Positions 35,880-47,653 of a stretch of 64,000 bases of DNA are shown one piece after another. The first letter of the stretch is position 1. Every line of letters begins with the position of its first letter. Below the pieces are notes generated by a model that saw nothing but the letters and a program-made list of their open reading frames with translations, was not told where the DNA came from and made no database searches. Position numbers and translations under genes: made by a program. The DNA is from Talpa occidentalis (Eukaryota; Chordata; Mammalia; Eulipotyphla; Talpidae): the NCBI RefSeq assembly GCF_014898055.3, contig NW_023601543.1, forward strand, positions 8,612,440 to 8,676,439, given 5' to 3'.

Positions 35880-36395
35880 GCCCGAAACAGCACCTTTAGG
35901 TGATGCCATTGCTCTGTTTAGAATTGGAGATCAGAATGTAGTCAGGGAGTTACAAGAGCATGAGAAGAAGATGCATTTCTGGTAGCAAAGAAAATTCCTC
36001 GCGGGAAAGAATGAGTTTCTGCCTTATGCCAGGTTCATTTCTCAGTGGGTACCCTAAGGGGCTCCGAATATTCTAACATGGTGACCGTTGAAAGCCACTT
36101 GGGAAAATAATGTCAGATAAATTTACCTGCATGAATGAAGAATAAAAGAAACATGCAAACAAACAAACAAACAAAAAACCAAGGAAAGATCAGTTTAAAC
36201 CTCTTGGCTACATTGTCATCTCATTGGTTTTGAAAATGACACTCTAGTCAGCTTAAAGAGACGAATGATGACTTAGTCTTGGCAACTCTCCACAGGGGCT
36301 TTAAACACAATCTTGCATTTGACCAGCACAACTACTGAGAGAGGATGACAAGCAGCCGTGGGTCCCTCATTTTACCAGTTTTGGTGACTGGGGCC
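35880..36395. other. Unique stretch with an (AAAC)n run
   Basis: CAAACAAACAAACAAACAAA sits at about 36158-36176. The remainder shows no gene; a MIR-like remnant is possible near 36300-36385. Confidence 0.5.
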
Positions 36396-36399
36396 CAAT

Positions 36400-36775
36400 G
36401 TATCTCCGCTTGTGAGCGGTGGAACTTTTGGGCTCCTATGTGAAAGGTTGAAGAGTGTGTACAAGTGCACGTGTATGCCTTTGTCTAGACAGATACAATT
36501 TTCATCCAATTTTCCAAGGTTATTATGATCCCAGAAACTGAAGCTCCCTCTACAACCTTTGGTTGCCTCCATTCAGAAAATAAGCTCTGAAATGTCCCTT
36601 TCCTTTGAAGACTTTCAGTGAGAGGTTGTCCACCTGAGGTCTGTGAAACTCAGGACATTCTGTACAAAACGCATGTAGGGGTGTATATATGCCCTTGTCT
36701 GGAGACATACAATTTTCATCAGATTTTCCAAAGGTATTATGACCCCAGAAGCTGAACTATTACTGAGGTCTCCTA
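36400..36775. repeat. Two direct copies of a diverged repeat
   Basis: The segments at about 36470-36548 and 36683-36758 are about 80% alike over 75 bases (both with GACAATTTTCATC-type, TTTTCCAA and TATTATGA.CCCAGAA words), spaced about 212 bases apart. The flanking text (AACTTTTGGGCTCC, CTGTGAAACTCAGGAC) recalls a common ancient repeat with the sense of TTTCATCAGATTCTC. Confidence 0.65.
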
Positions 36776-37048
36776 CTTTTATTATCTGCCCTGAAGTATC
36801 ACCTCCTTGGACAAGACTTCCTGAACAATTCCCTCTGAAAATAATCGAGCAAATAGACTTGGCAAGGTGCCCCTCCTCCAGGCCTCTCTGCCACTTTCCA
36901 CAGGGGTTCCCATGCTCTCTTCTCTGTTCATAATGGTTCCTTGTCTGCCACACTGTGAGTGACCCAAACGTGGGTAGTGTGTCCCTTTATCTGTGCGTCA
37001 CTGACACTAGACACAGGTCTGGTTTATATGAGAAACTCAGCAAGTGTC

Positions 37049-37252
37049 AATGGATGAGTTGGTGGGTAGGTGTATGCATGGGTGGGTGGATGGATGGGTG
37101 GGTGACAGATGGATAGGTGAGTGGGTGAGTGGATAGACGGGTGGGTGGGTGCATAGATTGAGTGGGTGAGTGGACAGATGGGTGGGTGGGCGCATGGATG
37201 GATGAATGAATGGATAGGTATCAGTGGATGGATGGGTGTGTGGATGGTGGCA
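37049..37252. repeat. GGTG/GGAT tetranucleotide-type minisatellite
   Basis: Mixed TGGG, TGGA and TGAG units for about 200 bases. The 95-codon minus frame (histidine-, proline-, threonine-rich) is its translation, not a gene. Confidence 0.93.
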
Positions 37253-37744
37253 GGGCCTTTTGAAGGTGAATACCAAGACTTCTTCGTAGTTCAATGTTTG
37301 TGACATATTAAGAAGTAATGCCAAATTAGGGTGACAATACTTATCCTTTGTTCAAAATATTAGTAATTTAAATATTCCCTTAAAATATCACTGTGGTATG
37401 ACTTTATTTAGAGTAAGGGAATTATTATCCATATGGGCTTTGGAACAGGGCCTGGTACATAACAAATATTGTGTTTTGGCTGTTGTTGTTATTGTGATTT
37501 GCATTTCAAGATGATGCCAAAAATTTTACTTTAAGACCTTTTGTGAATAAGTAGCTCAGCCCAGGGGCCTCTTTCCTTCGTATTCCACAGGGCGCATAAT
37601 CAGTGCTGGTTGGATGAATAGGGGCTGGACTCTGTCCTTTGAGGAGCAGTCCTCATTTAATCCCTTTGCTGCCTCTCCCAAAGCCTTATTGTAGTTCTGT
37701 GTTGAAAGAAGGTAGTTTAGCTGATAAAGCCTATGACATTTTGT

Positions 37745-37905
37745 GAAAATGAAAAAGGTTTACAAGCAGCTGTGTCGCAGTAGGAAGAACACTGGTCTTT
37801 CAACCCTAATGTCTAGTCCTGACTCTGTCCCTAAGATAGTCTGTGACCTCGCCTCTGGGTGTCAATCTTCTTATCTACAAAATGGAAAGAGAATTAGACC
37901 TGATG
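37745..37905 (+). repeat. MIR
   Basis: AGTAGGAAGAACACTGGTCT, TCTAGTCCTGACTCTGTCCC, GTGACCTCGCCTCTGGGTGT and CTTATCTACAAAATGGAAAG in sense order. Confidence 0.75.
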
Positions 37906-39050
37906 CCAGTAACACCTGCTTTGGAGTTTTGGAAATCCAAGTACTCTGTCGGTCCACGCATGGAGGAGGATGAGCAGGTCCAGCATGCCAGTGACGTCAC
38001 GAGCTTCCCGCGCCAGGTAGGACGTGACTCTTTCCACTCCCTCAGAGAGGAAGAGGGATCAGGCCACTCCCAGTGGCCCTGACGTGTAAGGACCACAAAT
38101 GACAGGAAGTCAAAGCAGTTTGCCCTAACCTGTTTGGAGGCACATTTTGTATTTTTGGAAGGGGCGTCCAGGCTCCAGAGAGCTGTAGATTGGCCCCTTA
38201 GAGAGCTCCCAGACGGCTTTAGGAAGGTGCTGCTGTTTCCTGTTTCATGAAGCAGAGTGACAACATTTTGTCTTTCACCAGGAACTGTTCGCCTTCACTG
38301 TGCCAAGCCATGTGGCAACTGCTAGAGGCGCGGAGAGAGGGAGAAAGAGAGATGAAGATGGACAAGAACGTCGCCATCTCTGGGGTGAAGCACCCACCCG
38401 GCCCCCAGTCAGATAGTCCTCTGCCCAGTATTGCTTTCGATGCCTTGATGGCGCCTTGTATTCCCGTTGGTCCCAAATGGGCTCAGGGCTGGGGCAGCTT
38501 CGAGAGTCTCTCCCGGTGACAGTGGGCACTTATGGTCTTGCAGTCAGTGTCAGCACTGCTGGGCGGAGCCAGCACTGCCTTGATTCTGAGAATGCCTGTG
38601 CCATCCTCCCCAGGAACTGGGGCCACCCGCGCAAGGCCCTGAATAGAAGCGCCTAGAGAACAGAGGACAGCAGACCCACCTGCTCACCTTGCTGGTGCTC
38701 CAGGGGCACGAATGAGGAGTGGTGACTCAGGAGGCGGGGGCGCCATGGGCCCCGGGTTGCTCGTAGTGAGAATATGTTAGACAAACTCAGTTCTCACCCT
38801 GGCGAGGCCATAACACCCTTGCTCAGCTGCCCAGCAAGCACTGGGAGCCAGATCCACAACTGACCTCACAATTTTCACTTTTTCCTCACTATGGTCTCCC
38901 CCAATATCCTCTCCCCACCCCAACTTTGCCTTCCATCTGCTCTCTACGGAAACTTAGCCGCCATCCCTGACTCCTCCCACCTCCGATTAGGCATCTAATT
39001 CTGTTGATTTTGTTACGGAATTTCTTTTTTTTTTTTCTAAAGATTCATTA
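37906..39050. other. Unique stretch, nothing assigned
   Basis: GC-richer than its surroundings, with overlapping short frames on both strands at 38219-38529 that show no domain. No splice-supported exon was seen. Confidence 0.4.
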
Positions 39051-39053
39051 TTT

Positions 39054-39329
39054 GGGCCTCCCTGGTGGCGCAAGGGGTTAAGCACCGTACTATGAAGCAA
39101 TCCGCAGTCTCTGCAGCACGCGTTCGATCCCCGGCCAGCCAGGGAGCTACCCACATGGCACAGCAGACCTCTCCTGCCTCACTCGCTGCTCCCCTCAGCA
39201 GTGTATTTCAGTCAATCTGCCTGTTCTGTTCGCCACTCTGTCTCTGGTGAATACTCCACTCCCCGCACCTCTGGCCTGTACCCCAGATCTTGCATGCATA
39301 AATAAATAAATCTTTAAAAAAAAAAAAAG
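39054..39329 (+). mobile_element. tRNA-derived SINE, subfamily B
   Basis: GGGCCTCCCTGGTGGCGCAA head, GTTCGATCCCCGG B box, GCTCCCCTCAGCAGTGTA body, AAATAAATAAATC tail and an A-run. No clear target duplication. Confidence 0.92.
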
Positions 39330-39657
39330 ACCAGAAATAACAATTGTTGGCAAGGCTGTCACATTTAGTCTTCTCTACTGCTTTCCTCTCCTTAGCAGAA
39401 GGAGATGCTCCTGCTCTCAACTCCACCAGTGTTTTCTTAGTACATTTCTCACCAGTTCAAGGGACTCCTGCCCCATGTTACAGTTGTGGGGTGTCTCTCC
39501 AACCATTTATCTGGGCAGTGGGAACAAAAGATCATCTTGTGTCCGCTGCAGTGGCTTGTGGGTAGTTCAAGGGCCACAATACATGCTTGTGGAGTGAGTC
39601 CTTGGTCCACCAATCCTCCCTCAGCTGCTTCCTCTACTACTCAACTGCTTCGATCTG

Positions 39658-40035
39658 CGGTATTCATTTCCTAGGGATGCTGTAAAATGCTATAAACTAG
39701 GGGGCTTAAACAATAGACATTTATTATCTCTCAGTTCTGGGATTTAGGAATTCAAGTCAAGTGGCTGGCTGGGATTCTTCCTCCTGAGGTCTGTGACAGA
39801 AGTTTCTGGTCCCTGCCTCTCTGGCTTGTAGAGGGCTGTCCTCTCAATGTCTCTTCACGCCATCTTTCCTTGATATGTCTGTCCTTTCTGTCCACATTTT
39901 CCCCTTTTTTAAGGGCCAGTCATATTGGATTGAGCCTCACTCACCACCCTAATGACCTCATCTTAACTGGTTTTGTCAGCATCAACTCTGTCTTCTCCAA
40001 CTAGGGTCACAGTTTGGAATATTGGGGGGTTAGAA
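39658..40035 (-). mobile_element. MLT1/MaLR-type LTR, antisense, diverged
   Basis: TTCATTTCCTAGGGATGCTG, CTCTCAGTTCTGGGATTTAG, CCCTAATGACCTCATCTTAA and a GGAATATTGGGGGGTTAGAA end in MaLR reverse order. Confidence 0.75.
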
Positions 40036-40719
40036 CTTAGAAAGAATTTTAAGGAGAATTTAATATAAGCCCATACCATATGCCAAGTCACCACAAGTTA
40101 AATTTGCTCTTTAGGTTCCTCACCTTAATTAAATCCAACTCCAGTCAAGTGCTTACTGTGTAGGAGATACTGGAGTAAAGGCGGTAGAATTAAATAAATC
40201 CTATTTCTCTGCCTTCAAGATTCTTGGAGTGGGATGATGGTAGGCTAGAGTCTAGCCTAGTGTTTGCTGGATAAACAGTTCTCCAAGAGCAAAATTTGAG
40301 ACTGCTTCCTGGGCCCAAATCCTCACTTTGATTACCTAATCATCTGTATCTAACTACCCGTTGAGGTTTTCGTGTCAGTGAACACGTCTCTCAGACCTCT
40401 TGCAATCATTATGTTCCGCCTTCCTTTTTGGATTTCCTTGGACCGTATTTGTTGAAGAAATGGGAGATCTTAAACTCCATTCTCTGTTTCCCGGCTGCCT
40501 CGCGAGGTGACTAGAACAGAGTTGGAGCTCAGCGTCGGCTGGAGGAATGAATGAAAAGAGTCCACAGGAAGATCGGCTTTCCCCTTCGAGGCTGCCTTTC
40601 TTATGTTCCATCTGGCCTCAGCTCTCCTCATTCATCCCTCAGTCTCCAGGTCTGCAAAGTGGAGCTGCTTCTACCTGCCTTCTGCTCTGGTTCCTGGGGA
40701 GGTGGTGACAAAGGCTGGG
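40036..40719. other. Unique stretch, nothing assigned
   Basis: No repeat or exon recognised. Confidence 0.4.
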
Positions 40720-41780
40720 ATTTTTAAAAATAAAGCCTAAAACAGCTTTGAGCAATTGGTGCTATAAATACCAGAGGAGAAATTCTATTATTAACTGTCC
40801 TTTGTTCGTAGACGCTCCAGGCAGAGTGGGGAGGTTGAGAAGGAGAGCCCCTTTGTCCTCCCTGCTCTGTTTCCAGGCTTGTGAGCCCAGAGCCGTCAGG
40901 CCTAGTGTCCTGCCTGGGGCGGGGAGCCCTGCTCTGCTGGCCCAGGCCCACAAGATCCTATTCCATTGGCAAAAATAGAATAGCCAGGAGAATGTCAGGA
41001 CTGAGACAACTGTTCCTGTTTTGAAAAGCATCGGAAGGATGTAGTTACAGGTGGGGGTGACCGTCTGCCCCAGAGAGAGAAGCCCAGCCAGGAAGCTGCT
41101 AGGCCCCTATTGGGATGGACTCCTGACAGCAGCCGCGGCCTCGCTGAACAGGGCCCTGAGAACAATGGAGAAGCTCTTGCCTGGAAATGCTGTCCATGTT
41201 TATGAGTCAATTACTTTTCACTCCAAATGAGAGATCACAGAAGTTGTGATGAGCGGCCGAGCACTGCTCCCGAGACGTTAATAGCCAGTTAGGTCAAGTT
41301 TCAGCCTTCCTAGGGGGGTGGGGGCAATAATTCTGATCTGTGGCCCCAAAGTCAGGCCATACCACTCTGGCCCTTGAGAGCCCCCCGGAAAGCAACGAGG
41401 GACTTCCCTTTTGTGCATTTTTGACCTAACCTGTGCTCCAGTGTGGGTGTGGGGAGGTTCTGACTGCCACCTCCCCGTCAGTGCCAGCTCCCCTTTTTAT
41501 ACTTTTCACCAGGTGCCAAATTGTTGAGGCTGCTACCTCTGCTCTGACATGCTGGGGCCGCTTGTGGGCTGTGCCGTGGCGACCAGAGGAATGACAACAG
41601 AACATAGGCGTTTGCAAAATGAGCAAATCACTAGGAATTTTAGAAGTGAATTTAAAATTAATGAGGACCTAAAAGTACCCATATGTGAAGTGGGATGTTT
41701 TAAAGTTTTAGCCTTTTCTGAGCTTTCCATGCGCCCAAAAGAGGAGCTTATTTTGGAAGTGGAATAAGGATGATTTTTCC
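40720..41780. promoter_or_regulatory. Candidate conserved noncoding block
   Basis: A repeat-free kilobase. Parts are enhancer-like: GCTATAAATACCAGAGG and CTTTGAGCAATTGGTGC near 40750; CAATTACTTTTCACTCC, GACGTTAATAGCC and TAGGTCAAGTTTCAGC at 41210-41310; AATTTAAAATTAATGAGG at 41648-41665. Evidence is motif content and lack of repeats only. Confidence 0.3.
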
Positions 41781-42184
41781 CTCGTCAACTCAAAAGTGGT
41801 TGAACTGATTTAGCTCAAACTATAAAAAGAAAAAACCAAATGCGGCCCAGAACAAGATTTCTGTATGGAATAGAGTGGAAGCAACTGGGGGTAAGGCCAT
41901 GACGATATGGTGCCTCCAATACATTCTTCCCATGGATTTCTCCATTGCCCAGCAGAGGGTCTGGGGGCTGGGTCGGGCCGTGGGGTTTCCCAGTCAGAGA
42001 GGGCTAATTCACATTCAAGATTCATTTTTAATAAGAGGTGGCTAGAAGTTTCTGGGAATCTGAAATTATTTTTCTAAATATTCTAATTGTGTTTTATAGG
42101 AAACTGCCAGCACAGCCAGAATTTCCAAAAATGTTAGGTCATGCCTTGAACTGGGTATTGATGCAAGGGCAAGTGGTCTAGGGT

Positions 42185-42365
42185 AGTTAAGAGCAAAGTC
42201 TTTGGAGAAAGACAGTCTTAGGTTCCCACCACACTAGCTACACTAGCTGCTTGAACTTGATCCTGAGTGTCACAGATTCTATAGAACTCAGGTTAATTTA
42301 CCTCAGGAGGTTATGATCCGCATTCAATAAGATGAGCAACATAGAACGGTGCCTGTCCCAGAATG
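42185..42365 (+). repeat. MIR
   Basis: GTTAAGAGCAAAGTCTTTGG, CTAGCTGCTTGAACTTGATC, GGAGGTTATGATCCGCATTC and GAACGGTGCCTGTCCCAGAA in order. Confidence 0.75.
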
Positions 42366-43026
42366 AGCCCCCCAAGATCACAGCTGTGGTGGTAGCAGTT
42401 GCAGTTATAGAAGTGGGGGTGGCCTGAGAGCTTAGCTTCATGCTCTGGTCTTTTCTGAGTGTTTTTCAAAAAAGCAAAACTTGGTCGTTTGTAGCACTGA
42501 GGAAGACATCTTATGTGGTGGAGTGCCCACACACAGGAGAAACAAAAGTTTCACACAACGATAACCTTGCTGTGTGCAAACCACTCTCGTCTGCAGTATT
42601 CATTTTAGCTTTTTCATTTTTAAATGCTGATCACAGCCACAAAATACATTTATCTCCTGTCTGATGGCTCTTGGTCCACAGTCTGTAAAACAGTGACCTA
42701 GATGAATCTGGGAAAGGCAATTAGCACACTTGGAATTCCAGAGAGCTGTCTTCTTCTGAATTAGCACCTCTGGTCAAGGTTTGGAGCCAACGTAAATGTT
42801 CCCTGAATTTTCTTTCCCATTAAAACCACTACTTAGAATAGTGAATGACAGCTGCAAAGTGACTGGACATCCATCCTCCTCATACTTTTACCCCTGGCCT
42901 GGAGCCTGGATGATGACATTATTTTCTAGACCCTTCTTGCAATTCAGGCCAAGATCCGGTTTTGGCCTGTAGAGGCACAAACACACATACACTTGGTGCC
43001 AGGTGCCAGGCTGAGGCAGCAGCTGT

Positions 43027-43028
43027 GA

Positions 43029-43093
<65 letters not shown>
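43027..43093. repeat. (GT)n(GA)n compound microsatellite
   Basis: About 13 GT units pass into roughly 20 GA units with one AA interruption. The purine strand is uninterrupted for over 40 bases. Confidence 0.95.
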
Positions 43094-43096
<3 letters not shown>

Positions 43097-43099
43097 TAG

Positions 43100-45220
43100 G
43101 AAATACAAGAATGTAGAAAGAAAGGGAAAGGATGGCCAACTTCTCAGTTTTTCCCTGTGATGTCATCTGCTTGTCAAATTTCTGCCAGGTTGGAGGGGAA
43201 TGCCCGCTTCCTTCAGTGGTAATGTTTTCCTATCCAAAGGCCCCTCCTCCTCTACAGATGTCTGAAACTGGGTGGAAGCGCCAAAGCAGCCAGTCACTGA
43301 CTTTCTGCTCCACCTCCCTGGTTTGGTCCCTGAGCCTTGACTGAGCCTTGGGCCAGTAAGATGATCCGACCACAGCTGGTCCCCTCCACTTAGAACGAGT
43401 TGGAAGCAAGAGAACTTGGTGAGGAATTTGGTTTCACTAAAAATAGCTGCAGGATAGACCCTGTGACTTACCAGTCCTCAGGGCAGTCTGACCAAACCGC
43501 ACAGGGGTCCCCTGCCACCGCTCTGGACTCTGCTTTTCCTGCCTGCAGCCCTTGCAACTAGAGGGGCTTAGGGAGTTTGGGGTGCTTTGGCTCAGATGCA
43601 GACTCTTGCACATTTCCGAAACGCATGGTGACGATATGCCTGAGAAGCTTCCTCCCCCTGGGAGCGCGTGACCGTTGGCACTAGTAACCACGGGGCCCTT
43701 TTAAGATTTTGGTCCATGGTGGCATCTCACTTGCTCCTCACCAGCAGGCCCTTTGCGTCTCTACTTCTAAGGTAGGTGAAACCAAACTCCTTGCTGGAAA
43801 TGCTGCTGGAGCGCTGGTCCTCTTGGGTAACCCCGGCCTGTGGTTTCCTGGGCCTGGGGCGGGGTGGCCAATGTCAGGACAGGACAGAGCTCAGCAGTGA
43901 AAGTGTGTGTTAAGTCCGCGTTCCCAATGCACCGATCCACCCACAGTCATGTTTGGGAATTATTTCCTTTCGTTGCAGACCCCTTCCCCAAAGCCAAGGT
44001 ATTAGCCAGTAGGAAAGCACTTGAATGTTAAATTTAACCCTTTCTGAACTTATCTGCTAGAGCTGCTTTAGCTTAGATGCCTTGTCCTTCCTGTCCTGTT
44101 ACTAGCCGCAAACTTGAATTTGGCTCAGAGCTCTGCTTATCTGTGTTCGCCTTTTCTGCTGTACGGCAGCGGAGTAATACATCGTTGCCCCCAGCAGGGA
44201 TTCCTGTAGTTCAGATAGTCCCTGTGAGCGAGGAAATCCAACCCCAGGAAAGAGGGACGAGCGTTGCTTGGATTCCATTTCCTTCCTGAAATACTGATGT
44301 CAGGACTCATCTCTAATTTCCGCCCTGTTTTTAGCAATGGGCCTTAAAGAACGAGATGGAATTGAAGGGGAGCTGGAATGTTCTGGGGGCCCTCTGGCAC
44401 AGAAGGTGGCTGAATTGCTGGAAGGTTGAACACTACCAATTTCTCACTGCAAGTTGAATTTTGAGCATTGTACTGAGCAAATGACTGTGCCAACACTCCT
44501 GTTTGCTAAATCAAGGTGTTTTCATGCAAATAAATACCAGTAACAGAAATGCTTATCTTAAATGAAAATGACAATTTAAAAATATTCCATGGCTGAAGGA
44601 AACAAATGTAAAGAAGTCATCTATTCATTCTTTAGAAGAATGGATCCTTGAACATTACATACTCTGCCCACTTTTTTTCCTTTTATCCATTGTCCAGCTA
44701 GAAGAGTCTCCAAATGACATAAACTTAAGACCTTCAGCCTTGGGGCAACATCTGTGAGTCATAGGGTTGAATACTTCATGGACCATCACTTGGTCCAGAT
44801 GGTCGCTTCGCCTTCCCCATGAAACTCAGAATGGACACATGGCAGATATTTCCATTTTGAGGTCTATTAGCATCACATCCTACTAGCACTTTCTCCTTTC
44901 TGATGTTACCTTAAGATTCATTCATGTTGCTGCAGAGCGCGATGAAATATTTTGAATTACTTTCCCCATGTGGCATTTGTGCAACCAAATAGCATCATAC
45001 AGTATTCACCGTCCTTACCAGCCCAAGGTATTGTCAGGTTTTATTGAAAATTGTAAGGGGTTCTGCTTTCAAACTTAGCTATGAGTTTGATTGAAATGCT
45101 CTAGAGAAGGTGATTTGCTGGAGTTTGCCTCTAAATAGCACACTTTCCTAGTATTTTCATCAAATGACTCCACGGATAAAATCCCTGTGAACCAACCATT
45201 TTTCAGAAACGTATATGTCC
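43100..45220. other. Unique stretch, nothing assigned
   Basis: Short frames only. An octamer-like ATGCAAATAAATACC occurs near 44524 but is not by itself meaningful. Confidence 0.4.
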
Positions 45221-45224
45221 ACAA

Positions 45225-45400
45225 AGCAATGATTCCCAAGTTGTTTCACGAACCAGTACCAGTACTGACTTTGTAAGAATCACCTGAAGTGATAGCTTAC
45301 AAATGAAATTTCCGGGCCACATTTTGAAATTTGAATTCAAAAGGTCTAGGCGTGAAGCCCCAGGACCAGGACCTAGCAAGCAATCCTGATGATTTGATGC
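45225..45400 (+). mobile_element. MER5/Charlie-like (hAT) DNA transposon fragment
   Basis: AATGATTCCCAAGTTGTTTC, GTAAGAATCACCTGAAGTGA, AAATTTCCGGGCCACATTTT and CAAGCAATCCTGATGATTTG follow the order of MER5-type elements. Confidence 0.6.
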
Positions 45401-45454
45401 ATGGACAGATTGTCAAAGGCATAGTCTTCCTTATTTTATTTTGCCTTTCTGAGT

Positions 45455-46015
45455 GTCTCAAATCTCCTAATGTCTTTATTTGATTATTTTCTGCCTTCAG
45501 AATAAAGTTCACACTTTTTCACATGGCTGGCACTCTCTAGGCTCTCCATGATCTCACTGCAACCTGCCTATCTGGTCTTCCTCTTCCTCATTCCTCTCAT
45601 ACCTAGCACCACCCTGGGTCAAATTGAAATGGCCACTGTCTTCCATTCTGCTTTCCCGCCTGGTCTCTTTACCAGGCCTGACCCCTTTGTTGTGTCTTCC
45701 TCATCGTGCTGCATACCCAGGTCTGCCCTTCAGCGTGCAGAATTAGAAATGTCTTTTTTCCTGGAGCTTCTAATTCAGCAGATCTGGCATTCTTAAGCAC
45801 CTCACAGGACTTTCAGAAATGCTGCATCTAGCTCAAATATCACCCTTTTCCGAAGCCATTTCTCTGAGCATTCATGTTCCATGCTCCAAGCCCCGTAGCA
45901 TTTGTTTCCTTTTCTGTAATTTAACATTTCACTCTACGTTTTCTTTAAATTATTCCTGTACATTATCATTTTCCTTCACCCCACAGCCCTTCATTGAATA
46001 CCTAACAGAAAAGTA
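45455..46015 (+). mobile_element. L2 LINE 3' region
   Basis: AGAATAAAGTTCACACTTTT, GGCTCTCCATGATCTCACTG, CTGGTCTCTTTACCAGGCC, TAGCTCAAATATCACCCTTT and the final CAGCCCTTCATTGAATACCT resemble the L2 3' region. The 65-82-codon frames here are its remnants or chance. Confidence 0.7.
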
Positions 46016-46550
46016 ATATCTTTCCTTCAAGAACCCATGCTCACTGGGAGGGGCTTTCTACTAATTTAACTCTGTAAATGAGTAGAACCCCTTGGGCATG
46101 ACCTTGGAATGTGGCATTAGGGTGGGAATATTTACATCACGCTGCAGTAGATGAGGTGAACACACAACCTGTCCCGAGAGGCTACATTATTTTCCCTAAA
46201 AGATGTGAGCGTGAGGGAGATTGTTTTTGTCTCCAGTCCCAAGCACGAGATGTTTGCAGACGAGTGGGCTCTGAGAAGCCTTCTGTGGCGGGGCCGGCTC
46301 AGAACGGTGACTGGATTGCGGAGTCTCCCGGTTTGCATTGGATGGGCTGCCACTCGCACTCTAAGTACAGTCCTTCTTCCATTAGGGAGGGCTGAGCACA
46401 GTGGCAAGGGGTGCAGAGGAGTGCCATGGACACTGGGTGCTGGGGATCCACAGGGGCTTCCCTTGGCACGGGCTTCCCTCCTTTGCCTCACCTGGTACAG
46501 TGACTGCAGCATTTCTAGAACTGTCCATTATTGAAATGCTGTGGCTCTTT
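46016..46550. other. Unique GC-richer stretch
   Basis: Overlapping frames of 94-126 codons on both strands (46111-46534), no domain, no splice structure. Not supported as a gene. Confidence 0.4.
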
Positions 46551-46774
46551 AACTACATTTAATTTACACATATATAATAAAATTTGTGTAAAAATATTTA
46601 AAAACCCATTTTACTAGCCTGGTATATATCCTCCCATATTTCTATTCTCATATACTTATATTAAAGATAGATATGTGCATATATCCACATGCATGTATCT
46701 TTTATCAAAGGTTATTTTACAGTAATTATGTCATGTTATTTACATTTTTCTGTATCTAACTCTTCTTGCCATTT

Positions 46775-46950
46775 ACTAGTCGTGTAACCTTAGCTTCTCT
46801 GGGTCTCAGTTTCCTCATCTAGAAGATGAAAATGATAATAGTGCCCATCCCACAGTGTTGCTGTGAGGATGAAACGACTTAAAGTACATGAATCACTTAA
46901 ACCAGTGTGATATATGAGTGTTGCTATTATCCTTCTCACTATTATTCTCA
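46775..46950 (+). repeat. MIR nested in L1-like sequence
   Basis: CCATTTACTAGTCGTGTAAC, TCTCAGTTTCCTCATCTAGA, GTTGCTGTGAGGATGAAACG: clear sense MIR. Confidence 0.85.
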
Positions 46951-47372
46951 TTCTACAAATGAGAAAATGTTCTCGATAAATGAACTTTATTTTCATTCGC
47001 CTCCTCTTCCTTATCTTGGTTATCACTTTCATTCTTTGTAATGACTGCACAGGATTTTGTAATGTAGATGGAGAATAATTTTTGCAACCATCCCACTATT
47101 AGTGGACATTCATTTTACTTCCATTTAGATTCATTTTTTCCACTAAAAAGCAGTATTGTGATAAACGTGTACTTGTATTTTTCACTCTGGGACAGATTCC
47201 CAGGAATGGAATAGCTGGTTGAAGAGTGTGTGTATATATTGTTTTTAATTTCATTGATGTTTTATATTGCTTTCTAAGAGGTATGTGGACATGCACAGTC
47301 CCACCAGCACTGTATGGGTGTTCTCTTTTTGCTGTGTGAAGCACCAGCAGATGACTTTTACTGCTCATTTTT

Positions 47373-47653
47373 ATTTTTATTATTTTTCAAATTTGGTTTA
47401 TTTTTGTGTAGAAGAACTGGGTTGTAGGCTAGAGGTGCGGGGGCGGGGTGAGAGGATTCACCAGAGACAGAGCAGTGAGCACAACAGGCAGATCCACTGA
47501 AATACACTGCTGAGGGGAGCAGCGGGTGAGACAGGAGAGGTCTGCTGTGCCATGTGGGTAGCTCCCTGGCTGGGGATTGAACTCATGCTGCAGTGGCTGC
47601 TGATTGCTTAACAGTGCTGAGACTTAACCCCCAGGCCACCAGGGAGGCACATC
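47373..47653 (-). mobile_element. tRNA-derived SINE, subfamily B, nested in L1
   Basis: Diverged copy with the tail side GAACTGGGTTGTAGGCTAGAG and head CCACCAGGGAGGC. Target duplication ACTGCTCATTTTT (47360-47372) and ACTCCTCATTTTT (47654-47666). Confidence 0.9.

Noticed and set aside
37037..37324. His/Thr/Pro-rich repetitive frame on the minus strand
   Set aside because: Translation of the GGTG/GGAT minisatellite.
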